This document shows, piece by piece, positions 16,493 to 24,738 of a stretch of 45,796 nt of DNA (position 1 is its first letter; the number at the start of each line of letters is the position of its first letter). The stretch comes from CAG-390 sp003523225. Lineage in GTDB: Bacteria > Bacillota > Clostridia > Oscillospirales > CAG-272. The stretch covers positions 1 to 45,796 of the forward strand of contig CABPZE010000013.1 in assembly GCA_902461815.1 (NCBI GenBank), given 5' to 3'. Made by a program: the position numbers and the translations under genes. Under the pieces are notes generated by a model, which was not told where the DNA came from, did no database searches, and worked only from the letters and a program-made list of their open reading frames with translations.

Positions 16493-16524
16493 GACATCGC
16501 AGCGCCCGTGGGCGCTGCGATGTC
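16493..16524 (-). terminator. 15-bp palindrome after the acyl-CoA synthetase gene
   Basis: GACATCGCAGCGCCC at 16493-16507 is followed, after GT, by its exact complement. Read leftward the stem is followed by TTATATCC, only weakly T-rich. Its core (CGCAGCGCCC) is nearly shared with the stem at 16240-16269, as if one hairpin was duplicated. Confidence 0.5.
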
Positions 16525-16560
16525 GTGTTGTATTTATAAGCTGTCAGCTTGCCGCGCGTA

Positions 16561-18255
16561 TCAGGCGCGCACGAGCTTCTTTCTGTACTCCGCTTCCGCC
16601 TCCTCGGCGATTCCGGCGCGCTTTATCTTGCGCGAGGAATTTTTGGGGAATTCGGTATTGCGGACGATATACATCGTTATCCGCTTGTAGCTCTGAACGA
16701 TGCCGTTTACCTCCTCAACGGCGCGGGAGAATTCAGCGTCTATCTGACCCTGCGTGTATCCCCTGCCGTAAGCCTCGATAAACTCGGCGTCGTCGGGGTA
16801 AAGCACCGCAACGATATCCCAGTTCCCGTGAGATTCATTGAAATACCCCACGACAACAGCCTCCGCAATAAAGCGGTTGCGGCAAAGATAAGCCTCAAGC
16901 TCCTCGGGGAATATATTCTTGCCGCCGGGAGTGACTATTACGTTCTTCTTTCTTCCCGTGATGTGCAGGAATCCGTCGGGATCAATATATCCGAGGTCGC
17001 CGGTGTAGAACCACCCGTCGCGTATAACCTCTGCGGTCAGCTCCGGATTGCGGTAATAGCCAAGCATTACATTGTCGCCCTTGTAGCGTATCTCTCCCGT
17101 GCCGTCGTTCTGCACATCGTATATATCAAGCACGCCGTTGGGGGTGGCAAGACCCGCAGAATCATCACGGAAATAGTCGTCCTTGTTGACTGCGGCAAGC
17201 GGCGCGCACTCGGTAAGTCCGTAGCCCTGAATGGCAAGCAGACCGAAATCGCGCAGTCCGCTCATTACCTCCGGGTCGGCGGCTGCTCCGCCGCATATGA
17301 ACATACGCATTCTGCCGCCGAGGGAATCGTGTATCTCGGCAAAGACCTTGCGCTTGACGCCCGCACCCATGTGACGGGTCAGTTTTATGGCACTGCGAAC
17401 CTTCTTTTCAATTCCCTTGCGCCTGATGTTCATCCATATCTTGCGGTAGATAGTCTCAAGCAGTATCGGAACACAGCAGACAATGGTAGGGCGGACCTCC
17501 TGAATGTTGCGCGTGATATATCTAAGTCCCTCGGAAAACGCCACACAGCAGCCGCGGTACAGGGGAAACAGGAATCCGCAGGTGCACTCATACACATGGT
17601 GCATGGGCAGGACGGAGAGAAATACCTCCTCCGGACCGATGTACGCCATCTGCGCCACCTCGCTGAAGTTGAAGCAGATGTTCCGGTGAGACAGCATGAC
17701 TCCCTTTGAAGTGCCGGTAGTGCCGGAGGTGAAGATAAGCGCGGTCATGGCGTCCGGGTCGATGTGCGCGCGCAGGTAATCCCGCTCGCCGTCGAGCAGA
17801 CGCGCGCGCCCGGCTTCGATAAGCCCCGCTATGTCGTCAAATGAGAACTTTTCGATACCGCCCGTAAGAGCGGACACCTTCTGAGCCAGACGCGGGGAAT
17901 AAAATACCGCCGCCGCCTCGCTGATATCGACAATGTTCTGCAGCTCCTCGTCAGGCAGATCCTTATCTACCGGAACGATAACGCCAAGTCCCGAAACTAC
18001 GGCAATGTACACCGTTGCCCAGTCAAGGCAGTTGTCACCGGTAACGATTATGCGCTTTCCGGCAAAGCCGCGCGCCCAAAGCTCGGTGCCCAGCGCCTCG
18101 TACATGTCGCGGAAGCGTGAATATGTGACTGTTTTGTATTCGCCGTCCACCTTCTGCATAAACGCAGGACGGTCGCCGTAAAGACGTTCGCTGGCTCTCA
18201 GCGCCGAGCGGATGTTTTCAACTTTTCTGCTTTCGTGATATTTGACCTTTGACAT
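16561..18255 (-). CDS. AMP-binding long-chain acyl-CoA synthetase-like protein
   Basis: A 564-residue ANL-superfamily enzyme that would activate a carboxylic acid, probably a fatty acid, with ATP to an acyl-adenylate and then transfer it to CoA. The phosphate-binding loop FTSGTTGTSKGVMLSH, the adenine segment QGYGLTECAP, the YTGDLGYID aspartate and the hinge/C-domain HITGRKKNVIV are all present in order. The length fits FadD-like enzymes, and no transmembrane helix is evident. The start is supported by GAGGGT eight bases upstream on the leftward strand. It is monocistronic, with no fatty acid genes near, so the substrate is open; aromatic or other acids are possible. Confidence 0.85.
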   Translation of the reverse strand: MSKVKYHESRKVENIRSALRASERLYGDRPAFMQKVDGEYKTVTYSRFRDMYEALGTELWARGFAGKRIIVTGDNCLDWATVYIAVVSGLGVIVPVDKDLPDEELQNIVDISEAAAVFYSPRLAQKVSALTGGIEKFSFDDIAGLIEAGRARLLDGERDYLRAHIDPDAMTALIFTSGTTGTSKGVMLSHRNICFNFSEVAQMAYIGPEEVFLSVLPMHHVYECTCGFLFPLYRGCCVAFSEGLRYITRNIQEVRPTIVCCVPILLETIYRKIWMNIRRKGIEKKVRSAIKLTRHMGAGVKRKVFAEIHDSLGGRMRMFICGGAAADPEVMSGLRDFGLLAIQGYGLTECAPLAAVNKDDYFRDDSAGLATPNGVLDIYDVQNDGTGEIRYKGDNVMLGYYRNPELTAEVIRDGWFYTGDLGYIDPDGFLHITGRKKNVIVTPGGKNIFPEELEAYLCRNRFIAEAVVVGYFNESHGNWDIVAVLYPDDAEFIEAYGRGYTQGQIDAEFSRAVEEVNGIVQSYKRITMYIVRNTEFPKNSSRKIKRAGIAEEAEAEYRKKLVRA

Positions 18256-18675
18256 AATGACCCTCGCGATTGAATATTTATAACCTGATAAAAGGAATAA
18301 ACAAAATAAAACCGGTACGCGCGGAATGCACCACGGGAAATTTTACGCTGTTCGCGTGCCGGATATCACCCGTCGACCCCCAAAAACGGCAATGCGGCGC
18401 AAATATGCGTCCAAAGCTCCGGACTGTCGCGGCGCTGACACGTTACAACAGCACGCACCCACAAAAGCTGCACCGACTTGGAGCTTTGCCGTTTTTTGAC
18501 AGTCGCCGCGTCTGACTCATGCTTAAAAAGCACGCAAACGCGGCGGTTGGTGCTTTTAATTATAGCATCCGTATGTCAATATGGCAATTAACCGTCAGTG
18601 GAAGCGGCTGAACGGCTGATTCAGCGGGACTCTACCGGCAGTAGAGTCCCAGTATATGTAAAAACGAGAGTCGTT
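18256..18675. other. Intergenic region with interrupted inverted repeat and hairpin
   Basis: No gene is supported in these 420 bp. CAAAAACGGCAA (18381-18392) and AAAGCTCC (18413-18420) together match the complement of one block at 18480-18498, as if the left arm was split by a 20-bp insertion. GGGACTCTAC/GTAGAGTCCC (18626-18650, loop CGGCA) forms a perfect 10-bp stem shortly after the mtnN stop and may end the leftward operon, though it lacks a T-run. A possible leftward -10, TATAAA (18282-18277), lies upstream of the acyl-CoA synthetase gene with a poor -35. Confidence 0.45.
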
Positions 18676-19398
18676 TCAGCTTTGTTTTTTCGCCTCTGCC
18701 GCCGCGATCGAGGGAAGCGCCCCGGAAAGAACTCTTGCGGCGACATCGGCGCTCTCCTCGGCAAATTTCCCGAAGCTTTCGGGCGCCGAGCCGTCGGCAA
18801 GGTCGGACACCGAGCGCAGAACCGCAAAAGGAACGCCCATGGCAAACGCGACCTGAGCTATTGCCGCGCCCTCCATCTCGCACACGTCAGCGCCGAACTC
18901 GGCGCGGATATCCTGCTTGACCTCTGCGCTGTCAACGAACCTGTCCCCAGACGCGATGATCCCGCGCCTGCAAGGAATACCGAGAGAGGACGCCGCTTCG
19001 GCGATCATACCCGTTACGGTCTTATCGGTCGGCAGCATAATGATCTCTCTGCCGTCCGGGTAAAAAACCGTTCCCCTCTTGTCGCCAAGGATCCCATATA
19101 TGAGATCGTGCTCGCAAAGCGCATCGGCAACGACCAGCTCGCCTATGCTGAGGTCGGAGGCAAGTCCCCCGCCGACTCCGGTATTTATTATTGCCGCGGG
19201 ACGGTATTTTTCAATCATCAGCGCAGCACACGCTGCGGCGTTGACCTTCCCCACCCCACACCGTGCAAGCACACAGCAGCATCCGGCAAGCTCGCCGGTG
19301 TAAAAGGTGTGCGCCCCCACGCGCCCGGCGGATACTCCCGTCATCTGCGAGAGCAACAGCGACACCTCACAGTCCATAGCTCCGATTATTCCAATCAT
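18676..19398 (-). CDS. mtnN: 5'-methylthioadenosine/S-adenosylhomocysteine nucleosidase
   Basis: A 240-residue Pfs/MTAN enzyme that cleaves adenine from S-adenosylhomocysteine and methylthioadenosine, giving S-ribosylhomocysteine for LuxS. The family start MIGIIGAMDCEV carries the catalytic-region glutamate, INTGVGGGL is the phosphorylase-fold strand-turn, CEMEGAAIAQVA contains the ribose-binding Met-Glu, and RSVSDLAD holds the catalytic aspartate. The length is slightly above the E. coli enzyme because of a short alanine/lysine-rich tail (AAAEAKKQS). AAAGGAG is 13 bases before the ATG. It lies 94 bp after luxS in the same direction, so the two successive steps of SAH recycling are encoded together. 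Confidence 0.94.
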   Translation of the reverse strand: MIGIIGAMDCEVSLLLSQMTGVSAGRVGAHTFYTGELAGCCCVLARCGVGKVNAAACAALMIEKYRPAAIINTGVGGGLASDLSIGELVVADALCEHDLIYGILGDKRGTVFYPDGREIIMLPTDKTVTGMIAEAASSLGIPCRRGIIASGDRFVDSAEVKQDIRAEFGADVCEMEGAAIAQVAFAMGVPFAVLRSVSDLADGSAPESFGKFAEESADVAARVLSGALPSIAAAEAKKQS

Positions 19399-19492
19399 TT
19401 TTGTTATGCTTCTCCTTTGGCAGGTAAGTGCGCGAACGCCTGAATTTTTCGGTTTCAGATCTCAGTATAGCCGCGCGATCTCACTCTTTCTC

Positions 19493-19993
19493 TCAGATGC
19501 CGCCGTCCTCGGCTTCGTATGCAAAGCTGACCGGGTGCGAGGTAAGTACCTCAAGATACCGCCTTGCCTCCTTTTGCGCGGCGGCAAGAGAAAGACAGCG
19601 GTAATTTCCGCACTCGCGGCGGTGCGCTCCCGGAACATTACCGCGGTGAGCGGATATACCTTCAAGCGCTTCGGTGAGCGCGGAGAGCACCGCGGCGTTC
19701 AGCGCGTCGGCAGACTCGCCCGGACTCTGACGCACGATAAGGTAAAATCCGGTACGACAGCCCATAGGACCGACGTATATCACACGTCCGCCCATCGCGC
19801 CCGACCGCATATACGTCGCCAGCATATGCTCAAAGGAGTGCATAGCCAGCGGGCTGATGTAATCTCCGGAGTTCGGGCGGCGCATCCGCAGGTCATACGT
19901 GACCGCGTCGCCGTCCACCCTGCTGACATAAAGCCCCGGCAGCAGCCGGTCGTGGTCGACCGAAAAGCTGCGTATCTTAGGCAGCGCTTCCAT
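19493..19993 (-). CDS. luxS: S-ribosylhomocysteine lyase (LuxS)
   Basis: A 166-residue LuxS, converting S-ribosylhomocysteine to homocysteine and the autoinducer-2 precursor DPD. The metal site is visible as H52-S-F-E-H56 and C128 (RRECGNY), and the second catalytic cysteine is C79 in GPMGCRTGFYL. The usual HTLEH form is here HSFEH, with the liganding and catalytic residues kept. The length is normal. GGTGAGG lies seven bases before the ATG, inside the end of the preceding membrane-protein gene, whose stop codon is only a base away; translation may be coupled. Its main role is probably methyl-cycle detoxification together with mtnN; signalling by AI-2 cannot be judged from the sequence. Confidence 0.95.
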   Translation of the reverse strand: MEALPKIRSFSVDHDRLLPGLYVSRVDGDAVTYDLRMRRPNSGDYISPLAMHSFEHMLATYMRSGAMGGRVIYVGPMGCRTGFYLIVRQSPGESADALNAAVLSALTEALEGISAHRGNVPGAHRRECGNYRCLSLAAAQKEARRYLEVLTSHPVSFAYEAEDGGI

Positions 19994-19994
19994 A

Positions 19995-20549
19995 TCAGTA
20001 CCTCACCTTTGACATTACAGTACCCGACGGATTGTACATACGGCATATCTTCAGCATACGCGCGGTGGCTTCAAAGTAAAAGACGCACTTTTTCCCCTCT
20101 GAGTTTCTGAACAGCGCAAAATACGCATCCTCCGCGTCGCGCGCGGAGAGCGCGCAATACTCAGCCTCCGGCGCAAAATCCTCGATCTTTCCGCTGTATT
20201 CATCGGAAAGCGGCGCAATTATCTCCGCCTCCTTGAGCGTCATCTCAAGCATCTTCTTGCGCGAACGCCCGCCGTATATCTTGCAGAAGGTCACCCGTCC
20301 GGAGACGACGGAATACTCATACTCCACCGATACATATCGCCATGTGAAGAATACGAGCATCCAGGTGCCAAGTGCCAGAAAGGTACACATCGCGGCAAGC
20401 AGAGGTCCGATGCTTGACATCGCCGTGATAACGAGAGCCGTCAGCGGAAAGAGAATATAAAGCAGTATAAGTCCTGCCCGGCGCAGCCTCAGCTTGCCCG
20501 TGACCTTTTCCGCCACAACGTATTCATACGGTGCTGTAATGTCCTGCAT
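19995..20549 (-). CDS. Two-helix membrane protein of unknown function
   Basis: A 184-residue protein with two hydrophobic helices (about residues 25-43 and 47-68) after a short cytoplasmic N-terminus, then a soluble domain of about 115 residues with mixed strands and helices (VEYEYSVVSGRVTFCKIYGG; later CVFYFEATARMLKICRMYNP). The pattern resembles PH-like domains tethered to the membrane in Clostridia, but I cannot name a family with confidence. The start is supported by GGAGG nine to ten bases upstream. It directly precedes luxS with one base between stop and start, so it belongs to the luxS-mtnN transcript. The GH13-like gene ends 20 bp upstream. No functional link to methyl recycling is evident beyond position. 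Confidence 0.7.
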   Translation of the reverse strand: MQDITAPYEYVVAEKVTGKLRLRRAGLILLYILFPLTALVITAMSSIGPLLAAMCTFLALGTWMLVFFTWRYVSVEYEYSVVSGRVTFCKIYGGRSRKKMLEMTLKEAEIIAPLSDEYSGKIEDFAPEAEYCALSARDAEDAYFALFRNSEGKKCVFYFEATARMLKICRMYNPSGTVMSKVRY

Positions 20550-20569
20550 ATCAGTTTTTCCTCCTGCCC

Positions 20570-22519
20570 TCAGGCTGTTTTTTCTACAAGATATACTCCT
20601 ACGTATCCGGCGGGAAGCACCGACCTGAAGCCGTTCACCTCATCGGCGCTGCCGCAGATCACCGTTTTTCCGCTCATGAGGTCGGTTACGGTGTATTGCG
20701 CTCCTCCGGAAATTCCGCATTCCTCGAAGGGTATTGTCACCTTTCCTGCGGAAATCCCCGATTCATTGTTGTTTGCAATTACAAGCACGGCGCGATCTCC
20801 CGCGAATCTTGCGTAGTGCTGGAGAGTGCCGAAGCCCTCGGCGCTGACCTCGCAGATGTTGGAATCGCGGTGGTTTTCAGCCCAGCATTCAAAAATATCG
20901 CCCAGTGTTCGTCTTATCCTTATATACCTGCGCACATCCTCAAGGAATAAGGATTTTTCCGGCGTTTTTGCTTCTGAATAATCCACCTGCTTGAAGTAAA
21001 GCACGCCGTCGGACGCGCTGGCGTTGAACTCATCTCCCATATACCACAGGGGAATAAAGGGCGCAAGTATCGCAGAGTATCCTATTTTAAGCCGGCTTCC
21101 TTTTACCGAGCGCGCGGTGAAGTCATGGTTTGTAAGGCAGTTGGTGTAATATTTCCCCGTGCCGGTAATTGCCGGATCGGACTGCCCGCCCGCGTAACCG
21201 ATACCCGTGCCGTTTTTCACCGAATCTACGATATCAAGGTATCCGTCAACATAAAAGTTTGCCTGATTCTGATAGAAGTCGCCGCGCGTCATGGCGGAAT
21301 AAAGCAGAACTCCGTCCTGCTCGAGATCATAGGTGCGGGAGCGGTCGCTGCCGTCCTCGGAAATTATGATAATGTGCTTTCCTGCCGCTTCAAGGCGGGA
21401 GCGTATCTCACCGTAAATATCATATCCGGTAGTGAACGGCTCGCAGTCGCAGCGGTAACCGTCAGCTCCCGTCACAAGGATATTGTTTACGCACACGTCA
21501 ATGAACCACTTGCGAAGCTCCTCGTTCTTCCAGTTGAACGCCGTGTTGCCCCAGAGAGAGCCTTCAAACCAGTCCGGATGCTCGACGGTGAGCCGCGATC
21601 CGTTCATGACTCCCCATGTGATAATATCAAGGAAAATGTAAATTCCCTTTGAGTGTGCGTAATCCACAAACTCGCGCACAGCCTGCCAGCCGTCCTCACT
21701 TGTGCCGGCAAACGCCGGATCGACCCGGTCGGGGCCGGTATTGCCGTAGCCGTTTCCGCCCGGACCGCGCTCGTATACCGGAACGAGCCAGATGCCGTTC
21801 ACGCCAACCGAGGCGTAAAAATCAATAAGGTCGTATGACTCGCTGAAGGTTCCCCCGATGGAAGCCACGTCGGTGCGCAGTTCGACCATGACAAGAGACT
21901 CGACCCATTCGGGAGTCATAAGCGTCCCCGTAGAATTTCCCGACACGAGCTTTACGCTTTCAGTGGAAATGTATGAAAGCAAGTCGGAGTTGTCCGTTGT
22001 GTCGGTGTTATAATCGTATGAAAGCTCCACGTTTTTGTCGACGGTAAGGTCCTTGTCCGCCTTGCCGCTGCACGCCGCGGCGATAAATTCGTATATCGCA
22101 CGCCGCAGAGCCTCGATCGGTCCGCCGGTAATGGTTATGTTTCCGCTTTCCTCGTCCAGTGTGACCGAGTAGCTGCGTATATCTCCGCCATATTTCAGCT
22201 CGATATACGGCTCGGCGTCGGAAAATTCAAGCCGCGCTCCGTAAAGCTGCTCAAAAAGTGTGTTCATGCGATCGATCTCAACATCGCTGCAGGTCCTGAC
22301 AAGAGAATCGGCGCGCAGGCTGTAATTTGCCTTTCCGTCGGATATTATTGCAAACCTTGCGTCCGTGCCGGACGCGGATGAGGTGACCTCCCCCTGGGTC
22401 CCGTCCCCCGGAATGCTTCCCCCGTTGCAGGAGGCAAGCAGCGGAAGCCCCATGCAAAGCGCAAGCACAAAGGAAAGCGAGCGGCGGCAAAGGGGAATTT
22501 TTTTATCTTTTTCAATCAT
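20570..22519 (-). CDS. GH13 (alpha-amylase family)-like lipoprotein
   Basis: A 649-residue putative surface lipoprotein: a basic start, a hydrophobic core and the lipobox LLASC with Cys near residue 31. Residues of about 50-170 resemble the small alpha/beta domain that precedes catalytic barrels in GH20-like enzymes. The barrel follows, with GVNGIWLVPVYERG, the nucleophile region GADGYRCDCEP (GxRxD), the acid/base glutamate in IIISEDGS and TNHDFTARS. GH13 region I, usually DxxxNH, is changed to DIITWG. A C-terminal beta domain ends the protein. The target is probably an alpha-glucan or similar, not certain. A consensus promoter at 22596-22624 rules out the in-frame ATG at 22657; AGGAAGGG lies 13 bases before the chosen start. 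Confidence 0.82.
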   Translation of the reverse strand: MIEKDKKIPLCRRSLSFVLALCMGLPLLASCNGGSIPGDGTQGEVTSSASGTDARFAIISDGKANYSLRADSLVRTCSDVEIDRMNTLFEQLYGARLEFSDAEPYIELKYGGDIRSYSVTLDEESGNITITGGPIEALRRAIYEFIAAACSGKADKDLTVDKNVELSYDYNTDTTDNSDLLSYISTESVKLVSGNSTGTLMTPEWVESLVMVELRTDVASIGGTFSESYDLIDFYASVGVNGIWLVPVYERGPGGNGYGNTGPDRVDPAFAGTSEDGWQAVREFVDYAHSKGIYIFLDIITWGVMNGSRLTVEHPDWFEGSLWGNTAFNWKNEELRKWFIDVCVNNILVTGADGYRCDCEPFTTGYDIYGEIRSRLEAAGKHIIIISEDGSDRSRTYDLEQDGVLLYSAMTRGDFYQNQANFYVDGYLDIVDSVKNGTGIGYAGGQSDPAITGTGKYYTNCLTNHDFTARSVKGSRLKIGYSAILAPFIPLWYMGDEFNASASDGVLYFKQVDYSEAKTPEKSLFLEDVRRYIRIRRTLGDIFECWAENHRDSNICEVSAEGFGTLQHYARFAGDRAVLVIANNNESGISAGKVTIPFEECGISGGAQYTVTDLMSGKTVICGSADEVNGFRSVLPAGYVGVYLVEKTA

Positions 22520-22595
22520 TATTTCAACATATCCCTTCCTGAAAACTAAACTGCTTCTGCGGCTGATCGACCTATCGGAAAAAACAGTCAATACA

Positions 22596-22624
22596 ATTAT
22601 ACCCGACGCCCGTTCCCGTGTCAA
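22596..22624 (-). promoter_or_regulatory. Consensus sigma-A promoter for the GH13-like gene
   Basis: On the leftward strand TTGACA (22624-22619), exactly 17 bp, then TATAAT (22601-22596). This is the only strong promoter in the window without TG one base before the -10. The leader is about 70 bases. Confidence 0.8.
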
Positions 22625-22668
22625 CCGTTTTTTTGACACGTAATTTAACAGTATCAAAACAATAGCAC

Positions 22669-22701
22669 AAAAAAGCGGACGAGTTTCTTCGTCCGCTTTT
22701 T
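22669..22701 (-). terminator. Intrinsic terminator of secG
   Basis: GCGGACGA/TCGTCCGC with flanking A and T runs. Read leftward, the stem is followed by a run of T, 32 bp past the secG stop. Its symmetrical A/T flanks would let it work in both directions. Confidence 0.8.
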
Positions 22702-22732
22702 CGGTACCTGAGGGCGGCTTTGCCCCGCAGAC

Positions 22733-22975
22733 TCAGGAAACAGCTACATACATGATAATAACTACGACAGCAAATACTCCGGCAACGATAGGCGTCAGCG
22801 TGTTGAGCAGCTTGTCAAGACGGCTTCCTCTTTCCTTGCCGAGGAAAGAATCGGCAGCACCGGCAATAGCGCCGGAAAGTCTCTTGCTGCTGCCGGACTG
22901 CAAAAGCACGGCAACCACGAGAAAGACAGCCATAACCAGAAGAATGATGCCCATTACTATCTCAAAGACTCCCAT
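22733..22975 (-). CDS. secG: Preprotein translocase subunit SecG
   Basis: An 80-residue SecG, the small non-essential partner of SecYE that eases protein export across the cytoplasmic membrane. It has two transmembrane helices (about residues 3-25 and 58-78) joined by the conserved cytoplasmic loop LLQSGSSKRLSGAIAGAADSFLGKERG. The start at 22975 has GGAGG eight bases upstream and gives the family length; longer in-frame starts up to 23170 would cross the promoter. It is alone between its promoter and terminator. In many Bacillota secG precedes rnr and smpB; these genes are not next to it here. Confidence 0.93.
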   Translation of the reverse strand: MGVFEIVMGIILLVMAVFLVVAVLLQSGSSKRLSGAIAGAADSFLGKERGSRLDKLLNTLTPIVAGVFAVVVIIMYVAVS

Positions 22976-23066
22976 TTTAATATCCTCCGATTTATGATTT
23001 CCGCTCCGTCGCGTCCGTTCTCTCTCTGACAGTTCAGACGGCGGAGCGATCCGATGCGTAATTGTA

Positions 23067-23095
23067 ATTATACCATACATTTTTTCGCATGTCAA
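23067..23095 (-). promoter_or_regulatory. Perfect-consensus sigma-A promoter for secG
   Basis: On the leftward strand TTGACA (23095-23090), 17 bp, TATAAT (23072-23067), with TG one base before the -10. Both hexamers match consensus at every base. Confidence 0.85.
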
Positions 23096-23220
23096 CAGAT
23101 ATCCGGATAAAACCGTGTCAAAAAGCGGAAAATAATTAAAAAGCGGCTTCCTTGTGACGTATAAGCACAAAAAAATTTACTTGGCATTTTCATATTACTT
23201 CATAAAAAGCACCGTTTGAC

Positions 23221-23249
23221 TTGAAATGACATGGCGGCTGTGTTATAAT
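23221..23249 (+). promoter_or_regulatory. Sigma-A promoter for the D,D-carboxypeptidase gene
   Basis: TTGAAA at 23221-23226, 17 bp, TATAAT at 23244-23249 with TGT before it. The -10 region CTGTGTTATAAT is the same as at the YegP-like gene. Confidence 0.75.
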
Positions 23250-23308
23250 ATAACATAACAAAAGCAATCTGCCGTCCGCAGAGACGGCACAAAGGAGCGG
23301 AGGATCGT

Positions 23309-24466
23309 ATGAACAACGAAAAGCGTCCGGGAGATGACGGACGTATATACATAACCCAGGGTCCGCCGCCCAAACGGAAAGCTCCGCCGGAGGGGTCTGA
23401 AGCCGCCGTGCCGCGCAAAACGCACGAGCGCACGCTGAACATGGTGCTGCTACTTTCCTTTGTGCTGTTCGGAGCGGTGCTGCTGACCTTCATAGCCGTT
23501 TTTGCACTCTCCTCAAAAGGGAGCTACGCCATGCCGTCCGACACCAAAGACGTCCCCGGCTCGGACATAGGCGTTGTGGCAGATCCGGATACCGCGCCGT
23601 CAGCAGTCACAGACGCCGCGCCCCTGACATCGGCAGCTCCGGCAGTTACCGAAGCGCCTCCAAAGATAAGGACCATTACCGGGATAAACTCCGAATATGC
23701 CGTTCTCATTGACGCCGACACCGGGTATGTGCTTGCCTCAAGAAACGGAGACTCGCAGATGTACCCCGCCTCCCTTACCAAGATAATGACCCTTATCGTG
23801 GCGCGTGAGCGGATTCCCGACCTCAGCACAAGCGTGACCTTTACACGCAGAATGCTCTACTCGCTGGAGCTTGACGCAATGAAGGTGGGCTTTACCATCG
23901 GAGAGACGGTCAGCGCGATCGATCTGATGTACGGCGCAATGCTGCCGTCCGGCTGCGACGCCACGGTGGGTCTTGCGTATCTTTGCGCAGACAGCGAGGA
24001 AGCCTTTGCCGCGTTTATGAACGAAAAGGCGGCACAGCTGGGGCTTCGGAGCACGCATTTCACCAATTCCTCCGGGCTTTACGACAAGGACAACTATTCA
24101 ACGGCAAACGAAATGGGAATCATCTTTGCCTACGCGCTGAAGGATGAGCTTATGCGGGAAATAATCTGCGCCGACAGCTACGTTATCGAAGGCAACGGGA
24201 CTGACTCCTCAACACGTCACAAGCTGACCGACCGTCTGAGGCTCAACATCAACGAATACTCCGCCGCTTACGGCTCGGTGAAGCTGAGCGGCTTCACAAT
24301 GCTCGGGGGCAAGACCGGATACGTTGACGAATCGGGCAGCTGCCTTGCCTCATACGCCGTTTCGGACAGCGGCAAACACTACATAATAGTTACCGGTCAC
24401 GCACGAAATATGTCCGAGGTGCTGAGCGACCATTACAATATTCTTATGAAATACGCGACGGATTGA
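23309..24466 (+). CDS. D-alanyl-D-alanine carboxypeptidase (peptidase S11), membrane anchored
   Basis: A 385-residue low-molecular-mass penicillin-binding protein that trims the terminal D-Ala from peptidoglycan stem peptides outside the cell. Residues 1-42 are cytoplasmic and basic, 43-67 a transmembrane helix, 70-125 a Pro/Ala/Thr/Asp-rich linker, and the rest the S11 domain. The active-site motifs are S155-L-T-K158, S214-G-C216 in place of the usual SxN, and K335-T-G. So the anchor is N-terminal, not a C-terminal amphipathic helix as in DacA, and the C-terminal beta domain is missing. GGAGG lies five bases before the ATG. It is monocistronic, with repeat copy B beginning 42 bp after its stop. 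Confidence 0.9.
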   Translation: MNNEKRPGDDGRIYITQGPPPKRKAPPEGSEAAVPRKTHERTLNMVLLLSFVLFGAVLLTFIAVFALSSKGSYAMPSDTKDVPGSDIGVVADPDTAPSAVTDAAPLTSAAPAVTEAPPKIRTITGINSEYAVLIDADTGYVLASRNGDSQMYPASLTKIMTLIVARERIPDLSTSVTFTRRMLYSLELDAMKVGFTIGETVSAIDLMYGAMLPSGCDATVGLAYLCADSEEAFAAFMNEKAAQLGLRSTHFTNSSGLYDKDNYSTANEMGIIFAYALKDELMREIICADSYVIEGNGTDSSTRHKLTDRLRLNINEYSAAYGSVKLSGFTMLGGKTGYVDESGSCLASYAVSDSGKHYIIVTGHARNMSEVLSDHYNILMKYATD

Positions 24467-24508
24467 CCCGACCTTAAACGTACAGTGCTTCAAAACGCAA
24501 TGAAAGGA

Positions 24509-24711
24509 GGGGCTGTAAAAAAACTCGATGTTTTTTACAGCCCCTGTAAAATGTCGGTCGGGAATCCGGCATTTTACGGGGATCTTGGTCGGTTTTGCCC
24601 TTGATCTTGTCTGAATTCAGGTGAATGCTGTGGCAAAATGGCGGCTTTCAGCCGTCAAGTCCAATGTCGTTTGGGGTGTTAAAAAATTCAGAAGGAATTT
24701 TTTAACACCCC
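24509..24711 (+). repeat. Dispersed structured repeat, copy B (203 bp)
   Basis: This is the second copy of the element at 7780-7967, in the same orientation and again just downstream of a rightward gene. The 5' stem here is GGGGCTGTAAAAAA with its complement at 24530-24544, so both arms changed together relative to copy A. The 3' hairpin arms (24673-24689, 24695-24711) are identical to copy A. Compared with copy A there is an insertion of about 17 bases containing CTGAATTCAG near 24611. No conserved reading frame is seen. Confidence 0.85.
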
Positions 24712-24738
24712 TCTTCATTTTGTCATCGCAATGCTTCG

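Noticed and set aside
16549..17709. 386-codon rightward frame opposite the acyl-CoA synthetase
   Set aside because: The leftward frame carries all ANL-family motifs; the rightward one has no recognisable domain.
18270..18515. 81-codon open frame upstream of the acyl-CoA synthetase gene
   Set aside because: It overlaps the interrupted inverted repeat, has non-biological-looking composition and no ribosome site next to its start.
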